In this document: positions 1 to 7,106 of the stretch, piece by piece | Layout of the letters: each line of letters begins with the position of its first letter | Numbering within the stretch: the first letter of the stretch is position 1 | Assembly (NCBI GenBank): GCA_035291645.1 | Contig: DATDRQ010000314.1 | Coordinates: forward strand, 1 to 13,998 | Length of the DNA: 13,998 nucleotides | Source: DATDRQ01 sp035291645 | Lineage (GTDB): Bacteria > Chloroflexota > Anaerolineae > Anaerolineales > UBA4823 | Direction: 5' to 3' | Translations under genes and position numbers: made by a program | The notes under the pieces: model-generated | Databases searched by the model: none | Told to the model about the DNA's origin: nothing | The model's input: the letters and a program-made list of their open reading frames with translations, nothing else

Positions 1-202
1 TTTATGGGGAGATGCGGTCAACATCGCCAGCCGGATGGAATCGCAGGGCCTGCCGGGCAGGATCCAGATCACGGACGCCACCCATGCGTTGATCAAGGAT
101 GAGTTCGTATGCGAGGCGCGCGGCTTTGTCCCGGTCAAGGGTAGGGGGGAATTAAGAACCTGGTTTTTAGTCCGGGAATCGAGAGGTCAGGGAATTACTT
201 GA
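1..202 (+). CDS. Class III adenylate/guanylate cyclase, C-terminal end (5' part outside window)
   Basis: The frame starting at base 2 is open from the window edge to a TGA at 200-202 and encodes the last 66 residues of a class III nucleotide cyclase catalytic domain. It begins LWGDAVNIASRMES, the family signature in which the Asn and the Arg four residues later stabilise the transition state; both are present. It continues with G-x-P-G-R-I-Q-I-T, typical of the end of the domain. Known role of the family: conversion of ATP (or GTP) to the 3',5'-cyclic nucleotide. The substrate cannot be decided because the purine-selecting residues and the metal-binding Asp pair lie upstream of the window. 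The last 16 bp overlap the 3' end of the convergent vapC gene. The frame reaches its own stop after a normal-looking C-terminus, so I do not see it as truncated by vapC. Confidence 0.85.
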   Translation, partial: LWGDAVNIASRMESQGLPGRIQITDATHALIKDEFVCEARGFVPVKGRGELRTWFLVRESRGQGIT

Positions 203-585
203 AAACCTTGTTCTGTAAAGTGGCGATCAAAGGTGAAAGCGCAGGTGATTCCCCCTGCTCGCATGGTTTCGAAACTTACGCAATCGACCAGACTGAGACC
301 ACGCCGAGAAGCAGCCAGCATGGCGCTTTCTCCCTTGGCATGGGTAAGTTCGTCAATCCAAAATATATCTAAAACGGGTAAGACGTCTTTATGAAATAAC
401 TGGACTGCTTCGATACCAAACCGGTTCTGTAGGATGGCGAGCGTCTCTACCAGCACATAATTATTGGTTATTAACAGAGAATCCTGGGAGAGTATTTCTT
501 GCCAGGACTGTTTGGCCGGTAAATGGAATCGATCATCCGCATTTAACAGGGCGATAAAAGTGGAGGTGTCGATGAAAACTTTCAC
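187..585 (-). CDS. vapC: VapC-type PIN-domain ribonuclease toxin
   Basis: This 132-aa protein has the length and layout of a PIN-domain toxin. It opens KVFIDTSTF with the first catalytic Asp (D6), then has E47 (LVETLA), D101 (SLVDCVSFETM) and D120 (FTFDRHF), so all four acidic residues expected to hold the Mg ions are present. VapC toxins are endoribonucleases that cut tRNA or rRNA and are held inactive by the cognate antitoxin. The start codon is GTG at 585-583; the vapB stop TGA overlaps it (GTGA, 4 bp), which implies translational coupling and the usual antitoxin-first order. Base composition is clearly more AT-rich than the flanking dehydrogenase and cyclase genes, as expected for a mobile toxin-antitoxin module. 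Its 3' end overlaps the convergent cyclase gene by 16 bp. The cellular target is unknown. Confidence 0.9.
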   Translation of the reverse strand: MKVFIDTSTFIALLNADDRFHLPAKQSWQEILSQDSLLITNNYVLVETLAILQNRFGIEAVQLFHKDVLPVLDIFWIDELTHAKGESAMLAASRRGLSLVDCVSFETMRAGGITCAFTFDRHFTEQGFQVIP

Positions 586-830
586 TCTTCCAGCGATTCA
601 ACAAAATATTGATCGTGTTTAGCAGACAGATCTGCCGGCCCGCCAGATAGTTTTCCGGCAGCGGCGATAGCCCTCTGCCGCTGCTCATCCGGATCGACGA
701 ATGCGCTCGAACGGATCCATTCATCCACGCTGATGCGGATTAATTCTGCAACCGATTTTCCCCGCCTAGAGGCAATCTTCTTTAGTGTTTTCGCTTGCTC
801 TTCTGTTAATTGGATTTGGGTCCTGATCAT
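582..830 (-). CDS. vapB: VapB-type ribbon-helix-helix antitoxin
   Basis: An 82-aa protein with an N-terminal ribbon-helix-helix DNA-binding domain: a beta strand MIRTQIQLTEEQ, a helix AKTLKKIASRRG, then KSVAELIRISVDEWI. The C-terminal half (about residues 45-82) is charged and presumably wraps the toxin. I place the start at the ATG at 830-828, because GGAG at 837-840 lies six bases upstream. A frame extension to TTG at 842 would add MELS and put the start codon over that ribosome-binding site, so it is unlikely. The gene overlaps vapC by 4 bp. In this family the antitoxin neutralises the PIN toxin and, alone or with it, represses its own promoter; a suitable operator lies directly upstream (847-870). 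CopG/RHH and VapB labels are both used for such proteins. Confidence 0.88.
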   Translation of the reverse strand: MIRTQIQLTEEQAKTLKKIASRRGKSVAELIRISVDEWIRSSAFVDPDEQRQRAIAAAGKLSGGPADLSAKHDQYFVESLEE

Positions 831-846
831 ACTTAACTCCAAAACT

Positions 847-890
847 GTACATCATTACATCATTATGTACTTAATGATATCACATTTGAA
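847..890 (-). promoter_or_regulatory. vapBC promoter and probable autoregulatory operator
   Basis: On the minus strand a -35-like TTCAAA (890-885) is followed after exactly 17 bp by CATAAT (867-862), and the vapB ATG is at 830. The -10 is covered by an inverted repeat GTACAT (847-852)/ATGTAC (865-870), and between the arms lies a tandem TACATCAT (848-855, 856-863). Just upstream is the 8-bp palindrome TGATATCA (875-882). Repeats overlapping the -10 are what is expected of an operator bound by an RHH antitoxin. The -35 falls inside the last codons of the upstream dehydrogenase gene. No terminator separates that gene from vapB, so read-through is also possible. Confidence 0.55.
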
Positions 891-1893
891 TTATAATTTT
901 AATCCCCTCCCGCTTTTGGGCCGTGTCGAAAGCCTGACCGGCCTGCGCCAGCGGGAAGGTGTGCGTCACCAGCGAGCGCACGTCGACCAAGCCGAGCTCG
1001 ACCAACTGGATGGCGCGCGGGTAGGTGAACTTCATGCGGCGTGAAAAGACCAGAGAGAGCCCCTTGCGCCGGGCGGTCGAGGCGGTGAAACTGGTCTGGT
1101 CGGGATAAGGGATGCCCACCAGGACGACCCGCCCGCCCGGGCGGGCGGCTTCTACTGCGGCTTCAACGGCCTGGTTCTCCCCGGCGGCTTCGAAGGCCAC
1201 CGAAACCCCGCGCCCGCCGCTGGCCTGCCAGAAAGTCCCCGTTGGCAGGTTATCCGCGACTAGGACAGTCTCGGTTGCACCGCAGGCACGGGCGGCTTCC
1301 AGCCGGTGAGCCAGCCGGTCGGTCGCCAGGATAGTCGTAGCCCCTGCCAGGCGGGCCAGCTGCACGATCAACAGCCCAATCGGGCCGCAGCCGAATACGC
1401 CGACCGCCTCCCCCGGGCGCACCTGCCCCAGGTCGGCGGCGTACAGCGCCACGCCCAGTGGCTCGAGCATGGCCCCGTCGGCGTCGCTCAGGTTTTCAGG
1501 CAGGGGGAACAGGCAGCGCTCCGGCCAGGCCACATATTCCCGCAGCGCACCGTCCTGACCCCCATGCCCGGCGAAGCGCAGTGCACTGCACAGGTTGGGC
1601 TCACCCGCCAGGCAGAACACGCAGACCTGGCAGGGGATCGCCGGATCGATCGCAACCCGCCTAGCGTGCAGGGGAGAAGCCGGGCTTTCGACTACCCCGG
1701 CGAATTCGTGTCCCAGGACGAGCGGGCCTTCCAGCCGGGCATCGCCGATGCCGGCCTCGCCGAACCAGTGCAGGTCCGAGCCGCACACCCCTACGGCGGT
1801 GACACGCACCAGGGCCTCGCCGGGAGTGGGGGTTGGCGCTGCTTCGGTGTGCAGGCGCAGGTCGCTCGAACCATGCAGCCGGAGGACATCCAT
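880..1893 (-). CDS. Zinc-dependent medium-chain alcohol/polyol dehydrogenase (sorbitol/threonine dehydrogenase type)
   Basis: A 337-aa medium-chain dehydrogenase. Catalytic zinc ligands are C37 (GVCGSDLHW), H62 and E63 (GHEFAGVV) and E144 (MLEPLGVALYA, the sorbitol-dehydrogenase style motif). The structural zinc site is complete: C88, C91, C94, C102. The Rossmann domain has GVFGCGPIG (165-173), and the acidic D192 at the end of the second strand suggests NAD rather than NADP. The expected reaction is reversible NAD-dependent oxidation of a secondary alcohol of a polyol, sugar or amino acid; the substrate is not readable. I chose ATG at 1893-1891 because MDVLRLHG fits the family N-terminus; the open frame extends upstream to 1986 but that part is non-homologous-looking. 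A GGAAGGAG ribosome site just after the upstream stop is about 14 bases away, rather far. It follows the M24-like gene by 23 bp, so the two probably form an operon. Confidence 0.88.
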   Translation of the reverse strand: MDVLRLHGSSDLRLHTEAAPTPTPGEALVRVTAVGVCGSDLHWFGEAGIGDARLEGPLVLGHEFAGVVESPASPLHARRVAIDPAIPCQVCVFCLAGEPNLCSALRFAGHGGQDGALREYVAWPERCLFPLPENLSDADGAMLEPLGVALYAADLGQVRPGEAVGVFGCGPIGLLIVQLARLAGATTILATDRLAHRLEAARACGATETVLVADNLPTGTFWQASGGRGVSVAFEAAGENQAVEAAVEAARPGGRVVLVGIPYPDQTSFTASTARRKGLSLVFSRRMKFTYPRAIQLVELGLVDVRSLVTHTFPLAQAGQAFDTAQKREGIKIIIQM

Positions 1894-1916
1894 ACAAGCG
1901 CGAAAAGCTCCTTCCG

Positions 1917-3005
1917 CTAGGGGATTTCCAGGATTGCCGGGCGGTAAATCTCCCGCCCGCCGACTAAGACCGGCTCTTCCGGCCATTCGGGGATCACGGT
2001 CAGGATCTCATTCCCCTGTTCCCCGACCAAAATGGTGTCTTCGGATTTGGTCCCGGTGATAGAAGGGTTCCAGGCGAAGGCGTTCCCGGCGGCAACGGGC
2101 AGCGTTGAGCCGGGCGTGGCGATGGCCTCGCGCGGCTCGTAGCCGGCCAGGCCGCCCTGGTGATGCAGATTCCATTCCTCGGCGAAGCCGGTCTGGGCGT
2201 ATACCCGGATGGCGTCCTGCAGGACATCGCCTAGCGTGCGTCCCGGGCGCGTCCCGGCGATGAAGGCTGCATCCACCTGAGCTACAGACTGAGCTTTGCG
2301 GCGCAAGTCGTCCGGCAGCCGGCCGAAGTGCACCAGGCGGGTCAGCGAGCAGACCAGCCCAGCCTTGCGTCCGCACAGGATCAACATGGCGTAGCGCTCC
2401 AGGCGCTTTTGGGTCGGCAGAGGATGGCGGAAGGCAAAAATGCGCTCGTCGGTGGCGATCAGATTGACGATCGGCTGGACGCCGCGCCGGAAAGCTTCGC
2501 CCTCCAGGCGGGCGGCGATCTCGTACTCGCGCTGCCCGGGCTGGACCAGGCGGGCGGCGATGTTCATAGCTTCGGCGCACTCCCGGCCCAGCTCCCGGAA
2601 GCGTTCGCCCTCTTCCGAGGTAAGCTGGGCGCGCAGCAAGGCCATCTCGGCCCCCAAGTCCTGAGCGGCAGGGTAGGGCCCATCGGCGCCCAGGCGCAGC
2701 CCTCCGGTCAGCCGCCCGGCGAGGTTCTGCACCTCGTGCCACAGGTGCACGTGGAACTGCCAGCCCTGTTCTTTAAGTTTCTCCTCCTGCTCCAGTCGGG
2801 CCGCTTCGATGTTATCGGTGATCAAGTGCAGGCCGGATCGGGTGACCAGCAGTGTAGCGGCGCCTTCGGCTGCCGCCGTGTTCACATAGGAGGCGGCGCC
2901 GCAGGTCGCCCAGGCGAAGCTGCTGACCCGCCGCAGGATTAGAGCATCCAGGCGGCGCGCCTCCAACAGCCTGCGCATAGCCTCCTGCTTCTTCTGAAAT
3001 TCCAT
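1917..3005 (-). CDS. M24-family (creatinase/aminopeptidase P-like) protein with most metal ligands lost
   Basis: A 362-aa two-domain protein: creatinase-type N-terminal domain (about 8-130) and pita-bread M24 domain (about 135-345). The start is ATG 3005-3003, with AAGGAG (3011-3016) six bases upstream; an open frame up to 3143 has no such support. In active M24 peptidases five residues (Asp, Asp, His, Glu, Glu) hold two metal ions. By eye the first Asp region reads LILCGRKAGLVCSLTR with no Asp. The His is kept (HH at 281-282). The first Glu is replaced by N313 (AFAWNPSITG). Only the last Glu (E322 in SEDTI) survives. This resembles creatinase, which keeps the fold but works without metal, so I would not call it an aminopeptidase. 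A C-N hydrolase acting on a small molecule is possible (inference). It is the first gene of the leftward run with the dehydrogenase. Confidence 0.85.
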   Translation of the reverse strand: MEFQKKQEAMRRLLEARRLDALILRRVSSFAWATCGAASYVNTAAAEGAATLLVTRSGLHLITDNIEAARLEQEEKLKEQGWQFHVHLWHEVQNLAGRLTGGLRLGADGPYPAAQDLGAEMALLRAQLTSEEGERFRELGRECAEAMNIAARLVQPGQREYEIAARLEGEAFRRGVQPIVNLIATDERIFAFRHPLPTQKRLERYAMLILCGRKAGLVCSLTRLVHFGRLPDDLRRKAQSVAQVDAAFIAGTRPGRTLGDVLQDAIRVYAQTGFAEEWNLHHQGGLAGYEPREAIATPGSTLPVAAGNAFAWNPSITGTKSEDTILVGEQGNEILTVIPEWPEEPVLVGGREIYRPAILEIP

Positions 3006-3120
3006 AACCTCTCCTTTATGTACCGTCCCGGCGAATTCGGGTGCGCCGCCTGCGCCGGGGAGATTGGGCAGATATTTTTCGTTAAGCCGGCGAATTGAGC
3101 CGCACAACCTGACCGGGTTA

Positions 3121-3149
3121 AGTATACGTGAAATGATGACCAAGGGGTA
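3121..3149 (-). promoter_or_regulatory. Candidate leftward promoter for the M24-like gene
   Basis: On the minus strand TATACT (3126-3121) is a good -10. Eighteen bp upstream lies TTACCC, a poor -35. Transcription would start near 3114, giving a leader of roughly 110 bases before the ATG at 3005. The same 223-bp divergent region (3006-3228) also has to serve dnaE. It contains a 10-bp direct repeat CCGGCGAATT (3028-3037 and 3087-3096) of unknown meaning. Confidence 0.35.
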
Positions 3150-3201
3150 ACTTTAAAGGTGGATACTCCATAATTTCGCTTTTCTGAGGGCGTGTTCGGT
3201 T

Positions 3202-3207
3202 TACAAT
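3202..3207 (+). promoter_or_regulatory. Candidate -10 element for the DnaE-type polymerase gene
   Basis: TACAAT matches the -10 consensus at five of six positions and would place the start of the mRNA near 3214, only about 15 bases before the ATG at 3229. No convincing -35 is present at the right distance. The leader would be too short for, and shows no sign of, a ribosome-binding sequence. Evidence is weak. Confidence 0.3.
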
Positions 3208-3228
3208 TGATCTCGAACCTGGCTAGCT

Positions 3229-6200
3229 ATGGCGATTCACCTGCACACACATTCCTATTATTCATTCCTGCATGGGATAACCTCGCCGGCTGAACTGGCG
3301 GAGGCTGCGGCCCGCGCGGAGATGCCTGCCCTGGCGCTGACTGAGGCAGCCACGCTGGCGGGAGCGATCGTGTTCTACGATGCCTGCCGCGCCGCGGGGG
3401 TCCAGCCGATCCTGGGGCTGGAGCTGCCCGTGCGAGCGCCGGACGGACTGCCTAAAGCTGCAGGCGCCCTGGTTCTGCTGGCGATGGACCTGTCCGGCTG
3501 GTCCAGCCTGTGCCGCTTGAGCAGCTATCTGCAAATGCAGTCTGCGGGGGAGTCTTTTCCGGCGCTCACTTTCGAGCAGCTGGCCCTGGACAGGCAGGGA
3601 TTGATCTGTATGACCGGCGGAGCGGAGGGGCTCATCTCCCGGTGGGCCCAGGCCGGGGAGCAGGGACAGGCGTTGCGGCTGTTGGAACACCTGCGGGAGC
3701 TTTATCCTGACCGTTTATACGTGGAGGTGGATGGAAACTCACCCGCCGAAGCAGCTCTGGCAGAACGTACCCGGCTACCGTTGGTCGCCGCTCACCCGGT
3801 CCACTTCTTGGCGGCGGAGCAGGCCGGCCTGCAGCGGCTGGTAACGGCGGTGCGCCTGAACCAACCGTTGGCCCGTCTCTCTGCGGCGGACTGCGCACCG
3901 CCAGACGCCTGTTTCCTGAAGCCAACTGAGCTGGAACAGCGCTTCGCTGCCTACCCGGGCGCCCTCGAAAACACCTTCGAGATCGCCGCCCGCTGCCAGC
4001 TGGAGCTGCCACTGGGCCGCCCGCAGTTCCCGGCAGTTGACCTGCCGCAGGGATTGAGCGCGGCGGACCTGCTGCGCCAGAAAGCGGAGGCCGGCGCCTG
4101 TAGATTGTACGACCCGATCACCCCGGCCCTCCAGGCTCGACTGGACCACGAAATTCAGGTGATCGACGGCAGCGGGTACACACCGCTCTTCCTGATCATG
4201 GAGGAAGTGGTCAGGTTCGCCCGGCGGCGAGGGGTGCCGATCTCGTCGCGCGGCTCGGCGGCCTCCTCGCTGGTGGCTCACTGCTTGGGGATCACCTCGC
4301 CCGACCCGGTACGATTGAACCTGTACTTCGAGCGGTTCCTCAATCCTGCCCGCTCTTCTCCCCCGGACATTGACACCGACCTGTGCTCGCGCCGGCGGGA
4401 CGAAGTCATCGAGTTCGTCTACGAGCGCTTTGGCAGGCAGCGGGTGGCGATGGTCTGCACGGTGAACCGCTTCCGCCGGCGTTCGGCGCTGCGCGAGACC
4501 GCCAAGGCGCATGGGCTATCCACCGCCCAGATCAAGGAGCTGACCGACCGGCTACCGCACCGCTACTGGGGGCCGGGGGCGCGCTTCTCCAGCGAGGCTC
4601 CGTATGCGGACCTGGCCGGGCGCTACCCCGCCAGCCCTTACCCTGAGATCTTCGAGCAGGCGGCTCGCCTGATCGGGCTGCCGCGCCACCTTTCCATCCA
4701 CCCAGGCGGCATGGTGATCGCTCCTGGCGAACTGACCGATCTGGCGCCGGTGCAGCTGGCTCCCAAGGGCGTCGCCATCACCCAGTTCGACCTGGATTCG
4801 ATCGCCCGTCTGGGTTTAGTTAAGATCGATTTACTGGGCATCCGCGGCCTGACCGTGCTGGGGGACGTCGCCGGGGTGATCTACCAGCGTACACCGCAAG
4901 TGTACGCCGAACCTCTCGACCCGCTGGAGGCCATCCCCGAGGATGACCCTGAAACAGCCGGGCTGGTGCGCGCCGGGCGTACGATCGGCTGTTTCCAGAT
5001 CGAGAGCCCAGGCATGCGAGCCACCCTGCGCGAGATCGGCGCAGCCAGCGTGGACGATATCATGGTGGCGCTGGCGCTGTACCGTCCCGGACCTCTGACC
5101 GGCGGCTTGAAGGATGCCTTCGTCCGCCGCCACCGCGGCCAGGAGAAGATCGAGCAGCTGCACCCGGCGCTCGCCCCGCTGCTGGACGACACTTACGGCG
5201 TGATCCTGTACCAGGAGCAGGTGCTGCGCATCGCCCACGAGCTGGCCGGGCTGAGCCTGGCGGACGCCGACCTGCTTCGCCGGGCGATGAGCCATTTTGA
5301 CCCGGGCGAACAGATGCGCACGCTCAAGGAGAGGTTCATCGCCGGGGCGGCTGCGCGCAGCAGGGTTCCCGAGGCCACCGGCGAGCGCATCTGGCAGTTG
5401 ATGGCGGCCTTCGCCGGGTACGGTTTTCCCAAGGCGCACGCCGCCTCCTACGCCCAGGTCTCCTGGCGGGCAGCCTGGTGCAAGGTTCACGAGCCGGCGG
5501 TCTTCATGGCAGCCGTGCTGGCCAACTGGGGCGGCTATTACGGGCAGCGTGTCTACCTGACCGAAGCGCGCCGGCTGGGGCTGGCGGTGCGCGCCCCACA
5601 CGTCAACCATGCCCGCCGCGAGTTCTGCGTCGTCTACCTGGACGGCGGACCGGTGCTGTTCATGGGGCTGGATCAGGTGCGCGACCTGACTCGCCGCACG
5701 CTGGAGCGCATCCTGCGCGAGCGCCCGTTCACTTCACTGGCGGACTTCCTCGCCCGAGCCGACCCGCGCCCGGCCGAGGCGGAGAACCTGATCCTGGCGG
5801 GTGGGTTGGAGGGCTTTGGAGCGATCCCGGGACTGCTTGAACAGTTAAAGCGGGGAGCCTGGCGCAGTCGCCAGCTGCCGCTGTTTGCTTTTGAGGGAAA
5901 CGGAGAGGAGGACTGGTCGCTGGCGGAGAAGATGGCGGCGCAACAAGCTGTGCTGGGGGCAAGCGTGATCGCCGATCCGCTGGAACTGCTCGGCGAAGCG
6001 ATTGCCCGCAGCGGGGCGGTCTCGACTCTGGAGGCGGCTGGCCAGGTGGGCCAACGGGTGCGCGTCGCCGGAAGAGGACAGGCCTGGCAGCGCAACCGGG
6101 CAGTCAATGGGCAGCTGGTTCACCGGATTTCGTTGGAAGACCTGGAGGGGATGCTGGAGGTGGTGGTCGAGGACCCTGTGTTTAAACGTTTCCGGGCCGT

Positions 6201-6306
6201 CCTCGCTGCGAGAGAACCGTTCATCGTCGAGGGGGTAGTGATTCTGGACCAGGTCCAGGGTGAGCCAACCATCCGGGCAGAACGCGCCTGGCGGCTGGAA
6301 GGCTGA
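3229..6306 (+). CDS. dnaE: DNA polymerase III alpha subunit, short DnaE/DnaE2-like form
   Basis: A 1025-aa C-family replicative/translesion polymerase. Domains in order: N-terminal PHP (about 1-270), palm and fingers with catalytic Asp D380 and D382 (PDIDTD) and D534 (VKIDLLG), RGSAASSLVA nucleotide-binding loop, thumb/fingers motif YGVILYQEQVL, helix-hairpin-helix region (about 800-870), a QLPLF peptide (882-886) matching the sliding-clamp-binding motif QL(S/D)LF, and a C-terminal OB fold (about 935-1020). It is shorter than the roughly 1160-aa E. coli DnaE and has no tau-binding tail, as in DnaE2/ImuC enzymes; no imuA/imuB neighbour is visible. The PHP domain has lost metal ligands: the usual TDH is TEA (38-40) and the usual NDVH is HPVH, so proofreading by PHP is unlikely. 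The start is forced: an in-frame TGA at 3208-3210 precedes the ATG, and no ribosome site is seen. It could be the main DnaE or an accessory error-prone copy; I favour accessory. Confidence 0.93.
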   Translation: MAIHLHTHSYYSFLHGITSPAELAEAAARAEMPALALTEAATLAGAIVFYDACRAAGVQPILGLELPVRAPDGLPKAAGALVLLAMDLSGWSSLCRLSSYLQMQSAGESFPALTFEQLALDRQGLICMTGGAEGLISRWAQAGEQGQALRLLEHLRELYPDRLYVEVDGNSPAEAALAERTRLPLVAAHPVHFLAAEQAGLQRLVTAVRLNQPLARLSAADCAPPDACFLKPTELEQRFAAYPGALENTFEIAARCQLELPLGRPQFPAVDLPQGLSAADLLRQKAEAGACRLYDPITPALQARLDHEIQVIDGSGYTPLFLIMEEVVRFARRRGVPISSRGSAASSLVAHCLGITSPDPVRLNLYFERFLNPARSSPPDIDTDLCSRRRDEVIEFVYERFGRQRVAMVCTVNRFRRRSALRETAKAHGLSTAQIKELTDRLPHRYWGPGARFSSEAPYADLAGRYPASPYPEIFEQAARLIGLPRHLSIHPGGMVIAPGELTDLAPVQLAPKGVAITQFDLDSIARLGLVKIDLLGIRGLTVLGDVAGVIYQRTPQVYAEPLDPLEAIPEDDPETAGLVRAGRTIGCFQIESPGMRATLREIGAASVDDIMVALALYRPGPLTGGLKDAFVRRHRGQEKIEQLHPALAPLLDDTYGVILYQEQVLRIAHELAGLSLADADLLRRAMSHFDPGEQMRTLKERFIAGAAARSRVPEATGERIWQLMAAFAGYGFPKAHAASYAQVSWRAAWCKVHEPAVFMAAVLANWGGYYGQRVYLTEARRLGLAVRAPHVNHARREFCVVYLDGGPVLFMGLDQVRDLTRRTLERILRERPFTSLADFLARADPRPAEAENLILAGGLEGFGAIPGLLEQLKRGAWRSRQLPLFAFEGNGEEDWSLAEKMAAQQAVLGASVIADPLELLGEAIARSGAVSTLEAAGQVGQRVRVAGRGQAWQRNRAVNGQLVHRISLEDLEGMLEVVVEDPVFKRFRAVLAAREPFIVEGVVILDQVQGEPTIRAERAWRLEG

Positions 6307-6323
6307 TACGGGATAAGCCAAAC

Positions 6324-6414
6324 GGGACGCTGATCGACGCTGATTCTCGCAGATTTTGGCGAACTTCGTTCGCACATCTTTTGTTCAGCGTTTATCGGCG
6401 TTCATCAGCGTCCC
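6324..6414. repeat. 91-bp imperfect inverted repeat of 10-bp-phased heptamers (REP/MITE-like)
   Basis: The outer arms GGGACGCTGAT (6324-6334) and ATCAGCGTCCC (6404-6414) pair perfectly. Inside the left arm CGCTGAT, CGCTGAT and CGCAGAT start at 6328, 6338 and 6348. In the right arm the inverted forms TTCAGCG, ATCGGCG and ATCAGCG start at 6384, 6394 and 6404. The spacing is 10 bp throughout. At the apex GCGAAC (6359-6364) pairs with GTTCGC (6368-6373) over a three-base loop. It sits between the stop of dnaE and the stop of the convergent esterase gene, so it may end transcription both ways, although no T-run follows. From memory, similar intergenic repeats occur in many bacterial genomes; this copy could be a non-autonomous mobile element. 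Confidence 0.75.
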
Positions 6415-6429
6415 AATCTTAAGAACCCT

Positions 6430-7098
6430 CTACGAACCAGAACTCGTTTTATCTATCAGACGTTTCATCATGGAACGCACGAAATCGATCTCGTCCTGGT
6501 TGACCGTGTGGCCCAGGCCCGGGTACAGGCGGGTGGTCACGTCCCCGCCAAGGCGGATCAGGACCTGTTCGCTCTCCAAGACGCGCTCCTTGGGGATGTG
6601 CGGGTCGCTGTCGCTGCAGCCCAGGAAGACCGGCGACCCTTCCAACGAGCCGGGGTAATCGCGCGGCGCACCCGGCGGACCGATCAGCCCGCCGCTCAGG
6701 CCGACCAGGCCGCCGAACCGGCCGCTATAGCGGTTGGCGTTGCGGGCGGCGAACTCCAGCGCCAGGCAGGCCCCCTGTGAGAAGCCCAGCAGAATGGTTC
6801 GATCCGCAGTGATCCCGGACGCGGCCAGGTTCTCCAACCCGGCGGCGACGGCTGCCAGCGCGGAGGAAAGCCACGGTTCGTTTTGTGCCAGCGGCGCCAG
6901 GAAGGTATAGGGGTACCAGGTGTACCCGGAAGCCTGAGGCGCCAGGTAGGCGAAGGCTGGCTGGCCGAACTCGCTCGCCAGGGAGAGAATACTCTCGGCG
7001 GTGGCGCCGCGCCCGTGCAGCATCAGCATGGCGGCCTCGGCCTGTTTCAGCGGCGCGCCGGTCGAGTAGAAGGGTGGGTTTTTGTTAAGCGAGTTCAT
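6430..7098 (-). CDS. Alpha/beta-hydrolase of the phospholipase/carboxylesterase family
   Basis: A 222-aa single-domain cytoplasmic serine hydrolase, with no signal peptide. The oxyanion loop is LMLHGRGA (25-32). The nucleophile is S107 in GFSQGA, the acid D165 in CSDSDPHIP and the general base H197 in GLGHTV, so the triad is complete and spaced as in the Abhydrolase_2 family (carboxylesterase, acyl-protein thioesterase and MhqD-like enzymes, which cleave small esters). The substrate is unknown. ATG 7098-7096 is used. The only purine-rich site, GGAG, lies about 14 bases upstream, inside the end of an upstream open frame that stops 8 bp before this ATG, so translation may once have been coupled to that gene. 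No clear promoter is visible directly upstream. Its 3' end faces dnaE across the inverted repeat. Confidence 0.88.
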   Translation of the reverse strand: MNSLNKNPPFYSTGAPLKQAEAAMLMLHGRGATAESILSLASEFGQPAFAYLAPQASGYTWYPYTFLAPLAQNEPWLSSALAAVAAGLENLAASGITADRTILLGFSQGACLALEFAARNANRYSGRFGGLVGLSGGLIGPPGAPRDYPGSLEGSPVFLGCSDSDPHIPKERVLESEQVLIRLGGDVTTRLYPGLGHTVNQDEIDFVRSMMKRLIDKTSSGS

Positions 7099-7106
7099 CG
7101 GGTGGT

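Noticed and set aside
847..870. Possible short CRISPR-like or direct-repeat array (TACATCAT twice)
   Set aside because: Only two 8-bp units with no spacers; better explained as an operator for the vapBC promoter.
1306..1920. Plus-strand open frame of 204 codons across the dehydrogenase gene
   Set aside because: It lies opposite the zinc-site and Rossmann coding sequence of a clearly real gene and shows no protein-family features.
3028..3096. Direct repeat CCGGCGAATT in the dnaE/M24 intergenic region
   Set aside because: Ten bases, two copies, 59 bp apart, not aligned with promoter elements; compatible with chance in this composition.
4831..5610. Long open frame of 259 codons on the minus strand inside dnaE
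   Set aside because: It is antisense to the conserved palm/fingers region of the polymerase, has low-complexity His/Gln/Arg composition and no ribosome site; a GC-rich shadow frame.
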